Below are positions 21,294 to 30,442 of a DNA stretch of 64,000 bases, one piece after another. The notes under the pieces were generated by a model that was not told the origin of the DNA, made no database searches, and saw only the letters and a program-made list of their open reading frames with translations. Each line of letters opens with the position of its first letter. Within the stretch, counting starts at the first letter, position 1. The DNA lies in contig NZ_JOEZ01000010.1 of the NCBI RefSeq assembly GCF_000721175.1, positions 62,001 through 126,000 on the forward strand, read 5' to 3'. This DNA is from Streptomyces anulatus. Its GTDB lineage: Bacteria; Actinomycetota; Actinomycetes; Streptomycetales; Streptomycetaceae. The position numbers and the translations under genes are program-made.

Positions 21294-22228
21294 GTACGAC
21301 CGTGCCCTCGTCCGAGCTCACCGCACCGGCCCCCGCCGACTCCGCCGAAGCGTACGAGGCGTACGAGGCTCCCGAGACGCACCAGGCGCATGAGGCGCCC
21401 GACACGCACGAGGCGGCCGCCGACGGCGCGTACGCCTCCGGCACGCCGACCCGGTCGGGCCCCGTCCGCACCGCCACCTGGGGCGCCGACCCGTACGCCA
21501 ACGCCCTGCGCACCGGCCGGGGCCCGCTCTTCCTCCGCCGCACCGACGGCTGGCTGCTGCCCCTGGACGTGGAGCGCTGGTGCTCCGACGCGGGCTCCGC
21601 CGACCTGTCCGCCCTGCACCGGTGCGAGGGACCGGTGCTGGACATCGGCTGCGGGCCGGGGCGACTGGTCGCCGAGCTGGCCTCGCTCGGGCACCGGGCG
21701 CTGGGGATCGACGTCAGCGAGGCGGCGGTGGCCCGTACCCGCGGTCTCGGCGGCGCGGCGCTGCTCCGCAGTGTGTTCGACCCGCTGCCCGGCGAGGGCC
21801 GTTGGGGCACGCTCCTGCTCCTCGACGGCAACATCGGCATCGGGGGCGACCCGGCCGCCCTGCTGGACCGGGCGGCCGGTCTGCTCGGCGCCGGCGGGCT
21901 GCTGATCGCCGAGACCGCCCCCGTCGACGTGGACGAACGGGTCCGGGTCCGTCTCGACGACGGCAGGGGCGGACCGGACGGGAGGACCGCGCCCGCGACC
22001 GCGGGCGACGGCGCGGCCGAGCCGTTCCCCTGGGCGCGGATCGGGACGCCGGCCCTGCTGCGGCACGCACGCGCGGGTGGCTGGCGTACAGCCGGTCAGT
22101 GGGGTGCGGAGGGTCGGACCTTCGTGGCGCTGCGCCGTCCCGTACGGGAGCGGAGCGCCCGGACCAGCAGCCAGAGCGCGGAGAGCGCGAACAGCGCACC
22201 GGTGATGAGCAGCCAGTTGCCGAAGTAG
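21290..22228 (+). CDS. Class I SAM-dependent methyltransferase
   Basis: The 312-residue protein opens with a ~60-residue tail rich in Glu, Ala, Tyr and His (repeated EAYEA / HEAPDTHEA). The SAM-binding fold follows, with VLDIGCGPGRLVAELA at about 115 and GIDVSEAAVA. The target is unknown; small molecules or glycans are likely given the neighbours. The last ~44 codons overlap the convergent membrane-protein gene by 133 bp, so one of the two 3' ends may be extended beyond the functional domain. Confidence 0.85.
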   Translation: MSTTVPSSELTAPAPADSAEAYEAYEAPETHQAHEAPDTHEAAADGAYASGTPTRSGPVRTATWGADPYANALRTGRGPLFLRRTDGWLLPLDVERWCSDAGSADLSALHRCEGPVLDIGCGPGRLVAELASLGHRALGIDVSEAAVARTRGLGGAALLRSVFDPLPGEGRWGTLLLLDGNIGIGGDPAALLDRAAGLLGAGGLLIAETAPVDVDERVRVRLDDGRGGPDGRTAPATAGDGAAEPFPWARIGTPALLRHARAGGWRTAGQWGAEGRTFVALRRPVRERSARTSSQSAESANSAPVMSSQLPK

Positions 22229-22620
22229 ACGTCCGGGGTGGTACCGGCGGCGGCCTCGTACCGCCGTTCGGTCCGCCGGGCGATCAGCGGGAACCAGATC
22301 AGCAGGAGCAGCCCGGAGAGGAACACCGGCACCCGGACGAAGTTCACCAGGGCCGGCCGGGGGCCCAGCGCGGCGCGCAGCGCCCGGTCGGCCCCCGCGT
22401 ACACCGGCAGCAGCACCAGGTCGTGCAGGACGGCCGACCCGGCGAACCAGAGCAGCACGCCGACGGTGTCCCCGTCCAGCAGCCGTACGCCCGCGTAGCC
22501 GGCCAGGCAGAACGTGGCGGCGAGCAGGAGCAGGTGGAGCGGTCCCTCGCCGTAGAGGCGGCGCGGTGAGAAGCGCGGGCGACGGGCAGCGGCGGACGGG
22601 GGCACGGCGCGGGTGGACAT
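22096..22620 (-). CDS. Small integral membrane protein, unknown function
   Basis: The 174-residue protein has about four hydrophobic segments (LHLLLLAATFCLAGYAG, VLLWFAGSAVLHDLVLLP, VFLSGLLLLIWFPLI, WLLITGALFALSALWLL) and basic ends. I do not recognise a family. Its ATG overlaps the stop of the molybdoenzyme gene (ATGA), so it may be an accessory membrane partner of that enzyme. Its 3' end overlaps the methyltransferase gene on the other strand by 133 bp. Confidence 0.75.
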   Translation of the reverse strand: MSTRAVPPSAAARRPRFSPRRLYGEGPLHLLLLAATFCLAGYAGVRLLDGDTVGVLLWFAGSAVLHDLVLLPVYAGADRALRAALGPRPALVNFVRVPVFLSGLLLLIWFPLIARRTERRYEAAAGTTPDVYFGNWLLITGALFALSALWLLVRALRSRTGRRSATKVRPSAPH

Positions 22621-23891
22621 CACAGCTCTCCGAACGTCAGGGTCTCGACCCACTTGGTGTTCAGCACCCCGGGCGCGGCGGGAACGATGATCCGGGCCGG
22701 GTAGCCGTGGTCGGGCGACAGGGGCGCGCCGTTCACCTCCAGGGCGAGCAGCGAACGGCCGTCGCGGACCTGGTTGTCGCGCAGTGCGGCCTTGCGGAAG
22801 GAGCCGCTGCGCTGGAGCGACTCGACGAACACGCCCGGTGGGCGGTCCGGGTGTCCGGCGAGGCCGGCGAGGTCCATGAGCCGGACCCCGCGCCAGAGCT
22901 GGTCCGAGGTCGACCAGCCCTCCACACAGGCGATCGGGAGCGCCGCGGTGTGCTGTTCCATGGCCAGCAGCTCGGCCCGGGAGAAGCGGAACTCCCCGGC
23001 CGGCCCCCTTACCGTCAGCCGCCAGCGCTCACCGGTGTCCGCGGGCCTGATCCGTACGGCGGCGGCGGTCTTGTTGATCTGGAAGGCGTTCGGGCCCGGC
23101 CCCGGGTCGGTGCCGCCGCGCGGGGTGAGGAGCGCGATGCGGCGCAGCGGCCCGTCGAAGCTGCGACCGGCCGAGGTGACCAGCAGAAGGAGCGAACCGG
23201 CCCCGACCATGGCCAGCGCGCCGCGCCGGGACAGGGTGGCGGGCAGCGGGTCAGGGGCGGCGAGGGTGTCCGGTTCGCCGCGCGGGATGCCGGTGCGCAG
23301 CACCCGTACGGCCTGGGGCATCTTGAGTGCGACATGGGTGACGAAGCCGGCGAGGAAGACCCAGGCCCCGTAGAAGTGCAGGGTGTAGAACGACCCGGGG
23401 AAGAGGTAGTCCAGCTGGATGTTGAGCAGCCCGGTGAGGAACTCGAACAGCGCCCCGCCCACGAGCAGCAGCAGCGAGATCCGCTCCAGGGCGTGGCCCA
23501 CGGAACGGGCGGGCGGCAGCGCGAAGAGCCGGGGGACCACCGACCAGAGTTTGGCGAGCAGGACGGGCACGAGCACGATGCCGACGGTGACGTGCAGGCC
23601 CTGGGTCAGCCGGTAGAGCCAGTGCGGGCCGGTCGGCCAGGAGAACAGGTAGAAGCCGAGCCACCCCTTGCCCGGGGTCTTGTCGTTGACCCGGTTCAGG
23701 TCCGGGTTGTAGGCGGCGTACGAGAGCAGACCGGTGACGAACAGCAGCGTGAGCCCGACGAGCAGGACGACGCCGAGCACAGCGGTGAAGCGTGACCCGC
23801 GCACGGGGCTGCGCCAGAATCCCGGGTCGGCGGGCGTGCGCGGGGCGCGGAGGGAGTCGGGGAGGAAGCGGATCCGGCGGCGTTCGGGCAT
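22620..23891 (-). CDS. Membrane-anchored molybdopterin (sulfite-oxidase-like) oxidoreductase
   Basis: The 423-residue protein has two parts. The first ~220 residues carry about five transmembrane helices with His pairs (HVTVG, HFYGAW, HVALKMP), like a heme-b-type membrane anchor. After a connecting helix (GALAMVGAGSLLLLV) comes a sulfite-oxidase/YedY-type Mo-cofactor domain with PIACVEGWS, whose Cys is the expected Mo ligand, and P-A-R-I-I-V-P. Fusion of anchor and catalytic domain mirrors YedZ-YedY in one chain. The substrate is unknown. The ATG is 7 nt after TAGCGT, with no ribosome binding site. Confidence 0.85.
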   Translation of the reverse strand: MPERRRIRFLPDSLRAPRTPADPGFWRSPVRGSRFTAVLGVVLLVGLTLLFVTGLLSYAAYNPDLNRVNDKTPGKGWLGFYLFSWPTGPHWLYRLTQGLHVTVGIVLVPVLLAKLWSVVPRLFALPPARSVGHALERISLLLLVGGALFEFLTGLLNIQLDYLFPGSFYTLHFYGAWVFLAGFVTHVALKMPQAVRVLRTGIPRGEPDTLAAPDPLPATLSRRGALAMVGAGSLLLLVTSAGRSFDGPLRRIALLTPRGGTDPGPGPNAFQINKTAAAVRIRPADTGERWRLTVRGPAGEFRFSRAELLAMEQHTAALPIACVEGWSTSDQLWRGVRLMDLAGLAGHPDRPPGVFVESLQRSGSFRKAALRDNQVRDGRSLLALEVNGAPLSPDHGYPARIIVPAAPGVLNTKWVETLTFGEL

Positions 23892-23898
23892 GAGGCCG

Positions 23899-23904
23899 AC
23901 GCTA
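23899..23904 (-). promoter_or_regulatory. -10 box TAGCGT before the molybdoenzyme gene
   Basis: On the minus strand TAGCGT is followed by 7 nt and then the ATG at 23891. It is the same hexamer and spacing as at 18296, which suggests a leaderless mRNA and possibly a shared regulator. Confidence 0.55.
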
Positions 23905-24093
23905 AGCGGGAGACCCCGCCGGCGGGTGGCTGCGACTCCTGACGAAATTCTGACGTCGCGGCCGGAGGCAGGAGGCGACGTCGGAATCTCGTCGGGAAGG
24001 GGACCGGCATCCCGGCCGGCGGAGAATCTGACGGTTCGGTGACGCGCCCCCGCCGTGCCGCCCGATTGCCGCCCGATCGCCGCCCGGTGTGCA

Positions 24094-24099
24094 TAGCGT
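24094..24099 (+). promoter_or_regulatory. -10 box TAGCGT before the GT-C-like gene
   Basis: TAGCGT ends 6 nt before the GTG at 24106. Upstream lies a short imperfect tandem of GCCGCCCGAT-like units (24057-24090). Confidence 0.5.
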
Positions 24100-24105
24100 G
24101 CCAGC

Positions 24106-25545
24106 GTGAAGACCGAGGACGTCACCCCCACGGACACCGCAGGCGGCACGGGGCACGGCCCGCCCGCACCGCCGGACCGCACCGACGACCGCGCCCGGCG
24201 CGCGGGGCGGGCGGACCTGATCGCCGCCGCCGCGGGCGGGCTGCTGATCACGGCCGCGGTGGTCGTCGGCCATGTCATCCAGAACCGGGACGGGAGTCTG
24301 CGCGCGCAGTGGCCGCCGCTGCTGGCCTCCTGGGACCCGCATCTGGGCCCCGGTACTCCGGCCGCCCTGGTCATGGCGGTCCTGGTGGTCTCCTACGGCC
24401 CGCCGCTCGCCGCCCGGCTGCCCTGGCGCGGGCTGCTGGCGGCGGCCTGGGCCGGGTCGACGGCCTGGGTCTTCTCGATGGCACTGATCGACGGCTGGCA
24501 CCGGGGCGTCGCGAAGCGGCTCACCGCGAAGCACGAGTACCTGCGGGTCATCGACCGCTTCGAGGACATCCCCGCCACACTGCGCGACTTCACGAACCAC
24601 ATCCTGATCGGCGAGCCCGGCAACTGGCCCGCCCATGTCGCCGGGCACCCGCCGGGCGCGACGCTGACCTTCGTATGGCTGGACCGCGTCGGTCTCGGCG
24701 GCGGCGCCTGGGCGGCCGTCTTCTGCGTCGTGGTGGGCAGCTCGGCGGTGCTGGCCGCCCTGATCACCGTGCGGGTGCTGGCCGACGAACGCCTGGCCCG
24801 GCGCGCCGCGCCCTTCCTCGTACTCGCCCCGGCCGCCGTATGGGCGGGTGTCTCCGCCGACGGCTACTTCGCGGCGGTCGCCGCCTGGTCGGTGGCGCTG
24901 CTCGCCCTGGCCGCCACCCGCCGGGTCCGCTTCCCGGCCGTGGCGGCGCTCGGCGGGGGTCTGCTGTTCGGGTGGACCTGCTACCTCAGTTACGGGCTGG
25001 GACTGATGGCCGCCGTACTGTCGGCCGTGCTGGTGCTCGCCCGGACCGTCCGCCCGGTGCCGTTGTTCCTGCTCGGCGCGCTGGTGGCTCCGATGGCCTT
25101 CACCCTCGCCGGGTTCAACTGGTGGACCGCCTACCACCTGCTGGTCGAGCGCTACTACCAGGGAGCGGGCGGCGTCCGCCCGTACGGCTACTGGGTCTGG
25201 GCCAACCTGGCCTGCGCGACCCTCGCGGCCGGGCTCGCCGCCGTCGCCGGGCTGCGCCGGAGCGTGGTGGCCGCGCCCGGTGCCGTACGGGAGTTGAGGA
25301 GCCGGCCCGCGACGGCCTCACCGGAAGGGAGGCTGGCGTTGCTCGTGCCGGCGGCGCTGGCGGCGCTGCTCGTCGCGGACCTCTCCGGCATGAGCAAGGC
25401 GGAGACCGAGCGCATCTGGCAGCCGTTCCTGCTGTGGCTGCTGCCGGCGACGGCGCTGCTCCCCCGTCGGAGGGTGCGGTACTGGCTGGTCGCGTCGGCA
25501 GTTCCGGCTCTGCTGATCAACCACCTCCTGTGGACGGGCTGGTGA
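24106..25545 (+). CDS. Polytopic membrane protein, GT-C glycosyltransferase-like
   Basis: The 479-residue protein has a hydrophilic N-terminal tail (about 35 residues) and then about 10-12 hydrophobic segments. A large first loop contains K-H-E-Y-L and a stretch with HPPGATL. The layout resembles actinobacterial GT-C enzymes that use polyprenyl-phosphate sugars, and such a role would pair well with the GT2 in this cluster, but no sequence motif proves it. The GTG start is set by the -10 box 6 nt upstream. A strong terminator follows. Confidence 0.75.
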   Translation: MKTEDVTPTDTAGGTGHGPPAPPDRTDDRARRAGRADLIAAAAGGLLITAAVVVGHVIQNRDGSLRAQWPPLLASWDPHLGPGTPAALVMAVLVVSYGPPLAARLPWRGLLAAAWAGSTAWVFSMALIDGWHRGVAKRLTAKHEYLRVIDRFEDIPATLRDFTNHILIGEPGNWPAHVAGHPPGATLTFVWLDRVGLGGGAWAAVFCVVVGSSAVLAALITVRVLADERLARRAAPFLVLAPAAVWAGVSADGYFAAVAAWSVALLALAATRRVRFPAVAALGGGLLFGWTCYLSYGLGLMAAVLSAVLVLARTVRPVPLFLLGALVAPMAFTLAGFNWWTAYHLLVERYYQGAGGVRPYGYWVWANLACATLAAGLAAVAGLRRSVVAAPGAVRELRSRPATASPEGRLALLVPAALAALLVADLSGMSKAETERIWQPFLLWLLPATALLPRRRVRYWLVASAVPALLINHLLWTGW

Positions 25546-25552
25546 GCGTCGG

Positions 25553-25587
25553 CCGACGTGGGGCGCGCCCTTGGTACCCCACGTCGG
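25553..25587. terminator. Bidirectional terminator between GT-C-like gene and kdpC
   Basis: Arms 25553-25563 and 25577-25587 pair over 11 bp with a 13-nt loop, starting 8 nt after the GT-C-like gene stop and ending 16 nt before the kdpC stop. Confidence 0.8.
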
Positions 25588-25602
25588 GTGCCGCGCCGGG
25601 TC

Positions 25603-26214
25603 TCAGCCGGTGGCCAGGTTCTTCAGCGCGAGGTTGAGCCGCAGGACGTTGACGTGGGGTTGCCCGAGGAATCCGGCGGTGCGGCCCTCGGTGTGCCGCT
25701 GGACCAGCGCGGTGACCTGCCGGGCGGTCAGGCCGTTGGCCTCGGCGATCCGCTGCACCTGGAGGTGCGCGTACGCGGGTGAGATGTGCGGGTCGATCGC
25801 GGATCCCGATCCGGTGACCGCGTCCTTGGGGACCTCCGACGCGGGCACTCCGTTGAAGGCGGCGACCGCCTTCTTCCGGTCCGCGACGGTCCTGGTCAGC
25901 ACGGCGTCGGAGGCTCCGAGCTGGCCGGAGCCCGTGGCCAGCGGGTCGTAATCGCTGTTCGACGGCCTCGGCTGGAACCACATGGGGTCGGGCTCGTCGG
26001 TCCCGTCGATGTTCCAGGTCTGTCCGACGAGGGCGGAGCCGACGTCCTTCCCTTCGACCCGCACGATCGAGCCGTTGGCCTGGTCGGGCAGGAGCCCCTG
26101 GGCGACGCCGGTGACGGCGAGCGGGTAGGCGATGCCGGTGATGACCGTGAGCACCAGCAGCATGCGCAGCGCGGCCCCGAGCACACGTCCCGTGTTCACT
26201 ACGGAGTTGTTCAT
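25603..26214 (-). CDS. kdpC: Potassium-transporting ATPase subunit C
   Basis: The 203-residue protein has one N-terminal transmembrane helix (LVLTVITGIAYPLAVTGVAQ), then W-F-x-P-R-P-S and the conserved GSGSAIDPHISPAYA and HTEGRTAGFLG blocks of KdpC. It stabilises the KdpFABC complex and helps nucleotide binding. It is the last gene of the kdp operon, 6 nt after kdpB. No kdpD or kdpE follows; instead a terminator and a convergent unrelated gene. Confidence 0.96.
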   Translation of the reverse strand: MNNSVVNTGRVLGAALRMLLVLTVITGIAYPLAVTGVAQGLLPDQANGSIVRVEGKDVGSALVGQTWNIDGTDEPDPMWFQPRPSNSDYDPLATGSGQLGASDAVLTRTVADRKKAVAAFNGVPASEVPKDAVTGSGSAIDPHISPAYAHLQVQRIAEANGLTARQVTALVQRHTEGRTAGFLGQPHVNVLRLNLALKNLATG

Positions 26215-26220
26215 GATCAG

Positions 26221-28374
26221 TCAGCCGATTCCGGGGATGAGGGAGATGAGCAGGTCGATGATCTTGATGCCGGCGAACGGGGCGATCAGGCCGCCGAGTC
26301 CGTAGACGGCGAGGTTGCGGCGCAGCATCCGGTCCGCGCTCGCAGGCCGGTACCGCACACCTCGCAGAGCGAGGGGGACCAGCGCGACGATGATCAGGGC
26401 GTTGAAGACGACGGCCGACAGGATCGCGGACCGGGGCGAGGCCAGCCCCATGATGTTCAGCAGGTCCAGCGAGGGGTACGCCACCGTGAACATGGCGGGG
26501 ATGATCGCGAAGTACTTCGCGACGTCGTTGGCGATGGAGAAGGTGGTCAGGGCTCCTCGGGTGATGAGGAGTTGCTTGCCGATCTCGACGATCTCGATCA
26601 GCTTGGTGGGGTCGGAGTCGAGGTCCACCATGTTCCCGGCCTCCTTGGCGGCCGAGGTGCCGGTGTTCATCGCCACACCGACGTCCGCCTGGGCCAGCGC
26701 CGGGGCGTCGTTGGTGCCGTCGCCGGTCATCGCGACGAGCTTCCCGCCCGCCTGCTCCCGCTTGATGAGGGCCATCTTGTCCTCGGGCGTCGCCTCGGCC
26801 AGGAAGTCGTCGACCCCGGCCTCCTCGGCTATGGCCTTGGCGGTCAGCTGGTTGTCACCCGTGATCATGACCGTGCGGATGCCCATGCGGCGCAGCTCGT
26901 CGAACCGCTCCCGCATGCCCTCCTTCACCACGTCCTTGAGATGGATGACGCCCAGGACCCGTGCGCCGTGGCTGTCGTCGACGGCCACCAGCAGCGGGGT
27001 TCCTCCGGCCCGGGAGATCTGGTCGGTGATCGCGTGGGCGTCGTCGGAGACGTTCCCGCCCCGCTGCTTCACCCAGGCGACGACGGACCCGGCCGCGCCC
27101 TTGCGGACCTTGCGCCCGGCGCCGTTCTCCACGGCGTCGACGCCGGACATCCGGGTCTGCGCCGTGAACGCGACCCACTGGGCGTGGGCCAGTTCGCCCT
27201 GGTGGCGCTCGCGCAGGCCGTACTTCTCCTTGGCCAGGACCACGATGGAGCGCCCCTCGGGCGTCTCGTCGGCCAGCGAGGACAACTGCGCGGCGTCGGC
27301 CAGCTCCGCTTCCGTCGTGCCGCTGACCGGAACGAACCCGGCCGCCTGGCGGTTGCCGAAGGTGATGGTGCCGGTCTTGTCCAGGAGCAGGGTCGACACG
27401 TCACCGGCGGCCTCCACCGCACGGCCCGACATGGCCAGCACATTGCGCTGGACCAGGCGGTCCATGCCGGCGATGCCGATCGCTGAGAGCAGCGCGCCGA
27501 TCGTCGTCGGGATCAGACAGACAAGGAGCGCGGTCAACACGATCATCGAGGTCTGCTGGTCGGCGTCCGCGTAGATCGCGAAGGGCTTCAGCGTCACGAC
27601 CGCGAGCAGGAAGACGACGGTGAGGGCCGCCAGCAGGATGTTGAGCGCGATCTCGTTGGGCGTCTTCTGCCGGGCCGCGCCCTCGACCAGGTTGATCATC
27701 CGGTCGATGAAGGTCTCTCCCGGCTTCGTCGTGATCCTGATGACGATGCGGTCGGACAGCACCGTCGTGCCGCCGGTGACGGCCGAACGGTCGCCGCCCG
27801 ACTCGCGTATGACGGGGGCCGATTCGCCGGTGATCGCGGACTCGTCGACACTGGCGACGCCTTCGACGACATCGCCGTCGCCGGGAATGACGTCACCGGC
27901 CTCGCACACGACGAGGTCGTCGATCCGCAGGTCGGTACCGGAGATCCGCTCCTCGCGGCCTCCGGCGAGGCGGCGGGCGACCGTGTCGGTCCTGGCCTTG
28001 CGGAGGGTGTCGGCCTGGGCCTTGCCCCGGCCCTCGGCCACGGCCTCGGCCAGGTTGGCGAAGATCGTGGTGAGCCAGAGCCAGCCGGCGATGGCCCAGC
28101 TGAAGAGGTCGGTCGGGTCCTTGACCGCGAGCACGGTGGTGACGACCGAGCCGACGAGGACCACGAACATGACGGGCGACTTGATCATCCCCCGTGGGGA
28201 GAGCTTGCGCAGGGCGTCGGGGAAGGACCTGACCAGCTGCTTCGGGTCGAAGAACCCTCCGGTGACCCGCCCGGCCGGCTGGGGCCCGGACGGCGTGTCC
28301 GGGTGGGGGGCGATGGCGGATACAGCCGTCGTCGTCTGGGACACAGCATCCTGCTTCGTTACGTCGGTGGTCAT
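26221..28374 (-). CDS. kdpB: Potassium-transporting P-type ATPase subunit B
   Basis: The 717-residue catalytic subunit has the phosphorylation motif [10 protein letters not shown] (Asp about 338), TGES in the actuator domain, [10 protein letters not shown], and the hinge [17 protein letters not shown]. It drives high-affinity K+ uptake by ATP hydrolysis together with KdpA, KdpC and KdpF. The ATG overlaps the kdpA stop (ATGA). The N-terminal ~45 residues are a hydrophilic extension typical of actinobacterial KdpB. Confidence 0.97.
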   Translation of the reverse strand: MTTDVTKQDAVSQTTTAVSAIAPHPDTPSGPQPAGRVTGGFFDPKQLVRSFPDALRKLSPRGMIKSPVMFVVLVGSVVTTVLAVKDPTDLFSWAIAGWLWLTTIFANLAEAVAEGRGKAQADTLRKARTDTVARRLAGGREERISGTDLRIDDLVVCEAGDVIPGDGDVVEGVASVDESAITGESAPVIRESGGDRSAVTGGTTVLSDRIVIRITTKPGETFIDRMINLVEGAARQKTPNEIALNILLAALTVVFLLAVVTLKPFAIYADADQQTSMIVLTALLVCLIPTTIGALLSAIGIAGMDRLVQRNVLAMSGRAVEAAGDVSTLLLDKTGTITFGNRQAAGFVPVSGTTEAELADAAQLSSLADETPEGRSIVVLAKEKYGLRERHQGELAHAQWVAFTAQTRMSGVDAVENGAGRKVRKGAAGSVVAWVKQRGGNVSDDAHAITDQISRAGGTPLLVAVDDSHGARVLGVIHLKDVVKEGMRERFDELRRMGIRTVMITGDNQLTAKAIAEEAGVDDFLAEATPEDKMALIKREQAGGKLVAMTGDGTNDAPALAQADVGVAMNTGTSAAKEAGNMVDLDSDPTKLIEIVEIGKQLLITRGALTTFSIANDVAKYFAIIPAMFTVAYPSLDLLNIMGLASPRSAILSAVVFNALIIVALVPLALRGVRYRPASADRMLRRNLAVYGLGGLIAPFAGIKIIDLLISLIPGIG

Positions 28375-30035
28375 GCCGCGAGCCCTTCGGCGAGCGGTCC
28401 CAGCGCGAGTGCCGGGAAGAACGTCAGACCGGTGATGATCATGATTGTGCCGATCAGAAGGCCGCTGAACAGGGGCTTCTCGGTCCGTAGCGTGCCCGCG
28501 CCGGCGGGGACCGGCCTCTGCTCGGCGAGCGATCCGGCGAGCGCCAGGACGAACACCATCGGCAGGAACCGGCCCAGGGCCATGCACAGGCCCAGCGCGG
28601 TGTTGTGGTAGGCCGTGTCGGCGGTGAAGCCGGCGAACGCGGAACCGTTGTTGTTGGACGCGGAGGTGTAGGCGTAGAGGACCTCGGAGAAGCCGTGCGC
28701 GCCGGTGTTGGTCATGGACGACTCGCCGTTGCCGGTGGCCATCGCGAGAGCGGTGCCGGTCAGGACGAGCGCCGGGGTGACGAGGAGGGAGCAGGCCGCG
28801 AGCTTGATCTCTCGGGTGCCGATCTTCTTGCCGAGGTACTCCGGCGTACGGCCGACCATCAGTCCGGCGACGAACACCGCGATGACCGCCATGATCAGCA
28901 TGCCGTAGAGGCCGGAGCCGACGCCGCCGGGCGCGATCTCACCGAGCATCATGCCGAGCAGCAGGACGCCTCCGGAGAGCCCGCTGTAGGAGTCGTGGAA
29001 CGAATTGACCGAGCCGGTCGAGGTCATGGTGGTGGAGACGGCGAACAGCGAGGAGGACCCCTCGCCGAACCGCTGCTCCTTGCCCTCCATCGCGCCGCCC
29101 GCGAGCTGCGAGGCGCTGCCGGGGTGGGCGTACTCGATCCAGGTCACCAGGACCACGCCGACGAACCAGACCGACGCCATGACGGCGACGATCGCGTAGC
29201 CCTGCTTGACCGAGCCGACCATCGTGCCGAAGGTCCGGGGCAGCGAGAACGGGATCACCAGCAGCAGGAAGATCGTCAGCAGGTTCGAGAAGCCGTTCGG
29301 GTTCTCGAAGGGGTGCGAGGAGTTCGCGTTGAAGTAGCCGCCACCATTCGTCCCCAGATCCTTGATCGCCTCCTGCGAGGCGACCGCACCCGGCGAGATG
29401 GACTGCGTCTGCCCCGTCAGCGTCGTGATCTCGTGGACACCGGCGAAGTTCTGGATCGCACCGGTGGCGACCAGCAGGACGGCCGCGATCACCGAGATCG
29501 GGATGAGGATGCGCACGACACCGCGTACCAGGTCGGCCCAGAAGTTGCCCAGTTCACCGGTGCGGGAACGGGCGAAGCCGCGTACGAGCGCGATGGCCAC
29601 CGCGATACCGGCCGCCGCGGAGGCGAAGTTCTGCACGGCCAGGCCGCCGGTCTGGGTGAGGTGGCTCATCGCCGACTCACCGGCGTAGGACTGCCAGTTG
29701 GTATTGGACGTGAAGGAAACGGCCGTGTTGAAAGCCTGGTCGGGCGAGATCGCGTCGAATCCGAGCGACAACGGCAATCGGTCCTGCACCCGCATGAGCA
29801 GGTACAGGAAGAGGACGCTCACCGCCGAGAACGCGAGCACAGCCCGCATATAGGCGGGCCAGCGCATATCTGCGTTCGGGTTCGCCCCGACCGCGCGGTA
29901 GATCCACTTCTCCACACGAAGGTGCTTTCCGGAGGAGAAGACGGCGGCCATGTGGTCGCCGAGGGGCCTGTGCACCAGCGCGAGCGCGACGACCAGCGCG
30001 GACACCTGGAGCACGTCAGCAAGAACGGGACTCAT
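28371..30035 (-). CDS. kdpA: Potassium-transporting ATPase subunit A (K+ channel-like)
   Basis: The 554-residue membrane protein has the KdpA pore motifs, including [19 protein letters not shown] (the second selectivity loop) and [14 protein letters not shown]. It conducts K+ through a channel-like path. The start ATG at 30035 follows kdpF by 8 nt, and [10 protein letters not shown] is the usual N-terminus. Confidence 0.97.
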   Translation of the reverse strand: MSPVLADVLQVSALVVALALVHRPLGDHMAAVFSSGKHLRVEKWIYRAVGANPNADMRWPAYMRAVLAFSAVSVLFLYLLMRVQDRLPLSLGFDAISPDQAFNTAVSFTSNTNWQSYAGESAMSHLTQTGGLAVQNFASAAAGIAVAIALVRGFARSRTGELGNFWADLVRGVVRILIPISVIAAVLLVATGAIQNFAGVHEITTLTGQTQSISPGAVASQEAIKDLGTNGGGYFNANSSHPFENPNGFSNLLTIFLLLVIPFSLPRTFGTMVGSVKQGYAIVAVMASVWFVGVVLVTWIEYAHPGSASQLAGGAMEGKEQRFGEGSSSLFAVSTTMTSTGSVNSFHDSYSGLSGGVLLLGMMLGEIAPGGVGSGLYGMLIMAVIAVFVAGLMVGRTPEYLGKKIGTREIKLAACSLLVTPALVLTGTALAMATGNGESSMTNTGAHGFSEVLYAYTSASNNNGSAFAGFTADTAYHNTALGLCMALGRFLPMVFVLALAGSLAEQRPVPAGAGTLRTEKPLFSGLLIGTIMIITGLTFFPALALGPLAEGLAA

Positions 30036-30043
30036 ATCCGTAC

Positions 30044-30133
30044 TCAGAACCTCTCCGGATAGAGGAGGGCGAGGACGAGATATCCCAGCAGGGCGGCGGC
30101 GACGATCAGCCCGATGATGTTTTCGGCAGTCAC
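30044..30133 (-). CDS. kdpF: K+-transporting ATPase subunit F
   Basis: This 29-residue single-helix peptide ([20 protein letters not shown], ending YPERF) is a typical KdpF, which stabilises the complex. The GTG start overlaps the stop of the preceding 27-codon gene (GTGA). Confidence 0.93.
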   Translation of the reverse strand: MTAENIIGLIVAAALLGYLVLALLYPERF

Positions 30134-30213
30134 GGCTTCGCCACCCCCTTGGCGATGAGGGCGACGAGCGCGAATACCGCGACGGTGATGACGACGAAGG
30201 CCAGATCGGCCAT
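30130..30213 (-). CDS. 27-residue membrane peptide heading the kdp operon
   Basis: The peptide [20 protein letters not shown] ends in AKGVAKP and has one transmembrane helix. CAGGAG lies 7 nt upstream of the ATG, and the stop overlaps the kdpF GTG, so it is translated with kdp. Similar tiny ORFs occur before kdpF in other streptomycetes; it may be an extra complex subunit, or a paralogue of KdpF. Function unproven. Confidence 0.75.
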   Translation of the reverse strand: MADLAFVVITVAVFALVALIAKGVAKP

Positions 30214-30442
30214 CGCATGCTCCTGGAAGAGTTCGGAAACGAACGGACTCCACGAGGAAACCCCACGCCCGGTGGAAAGCGGACGCCCTTTGACAGCGCC
30301 CATACGCGGCGGGCGGCATCCTTGACGCCGCCCATACGAGATGAGCCACCGGAGCGTGCCGGGACGGGGCGCGCTCCCCGTCCCGTGCGGGGGCGGGGAG
30401 CGGGCGCTCACACCGTCTGTCGCCGCTCTTCTCCCCCGTGCG

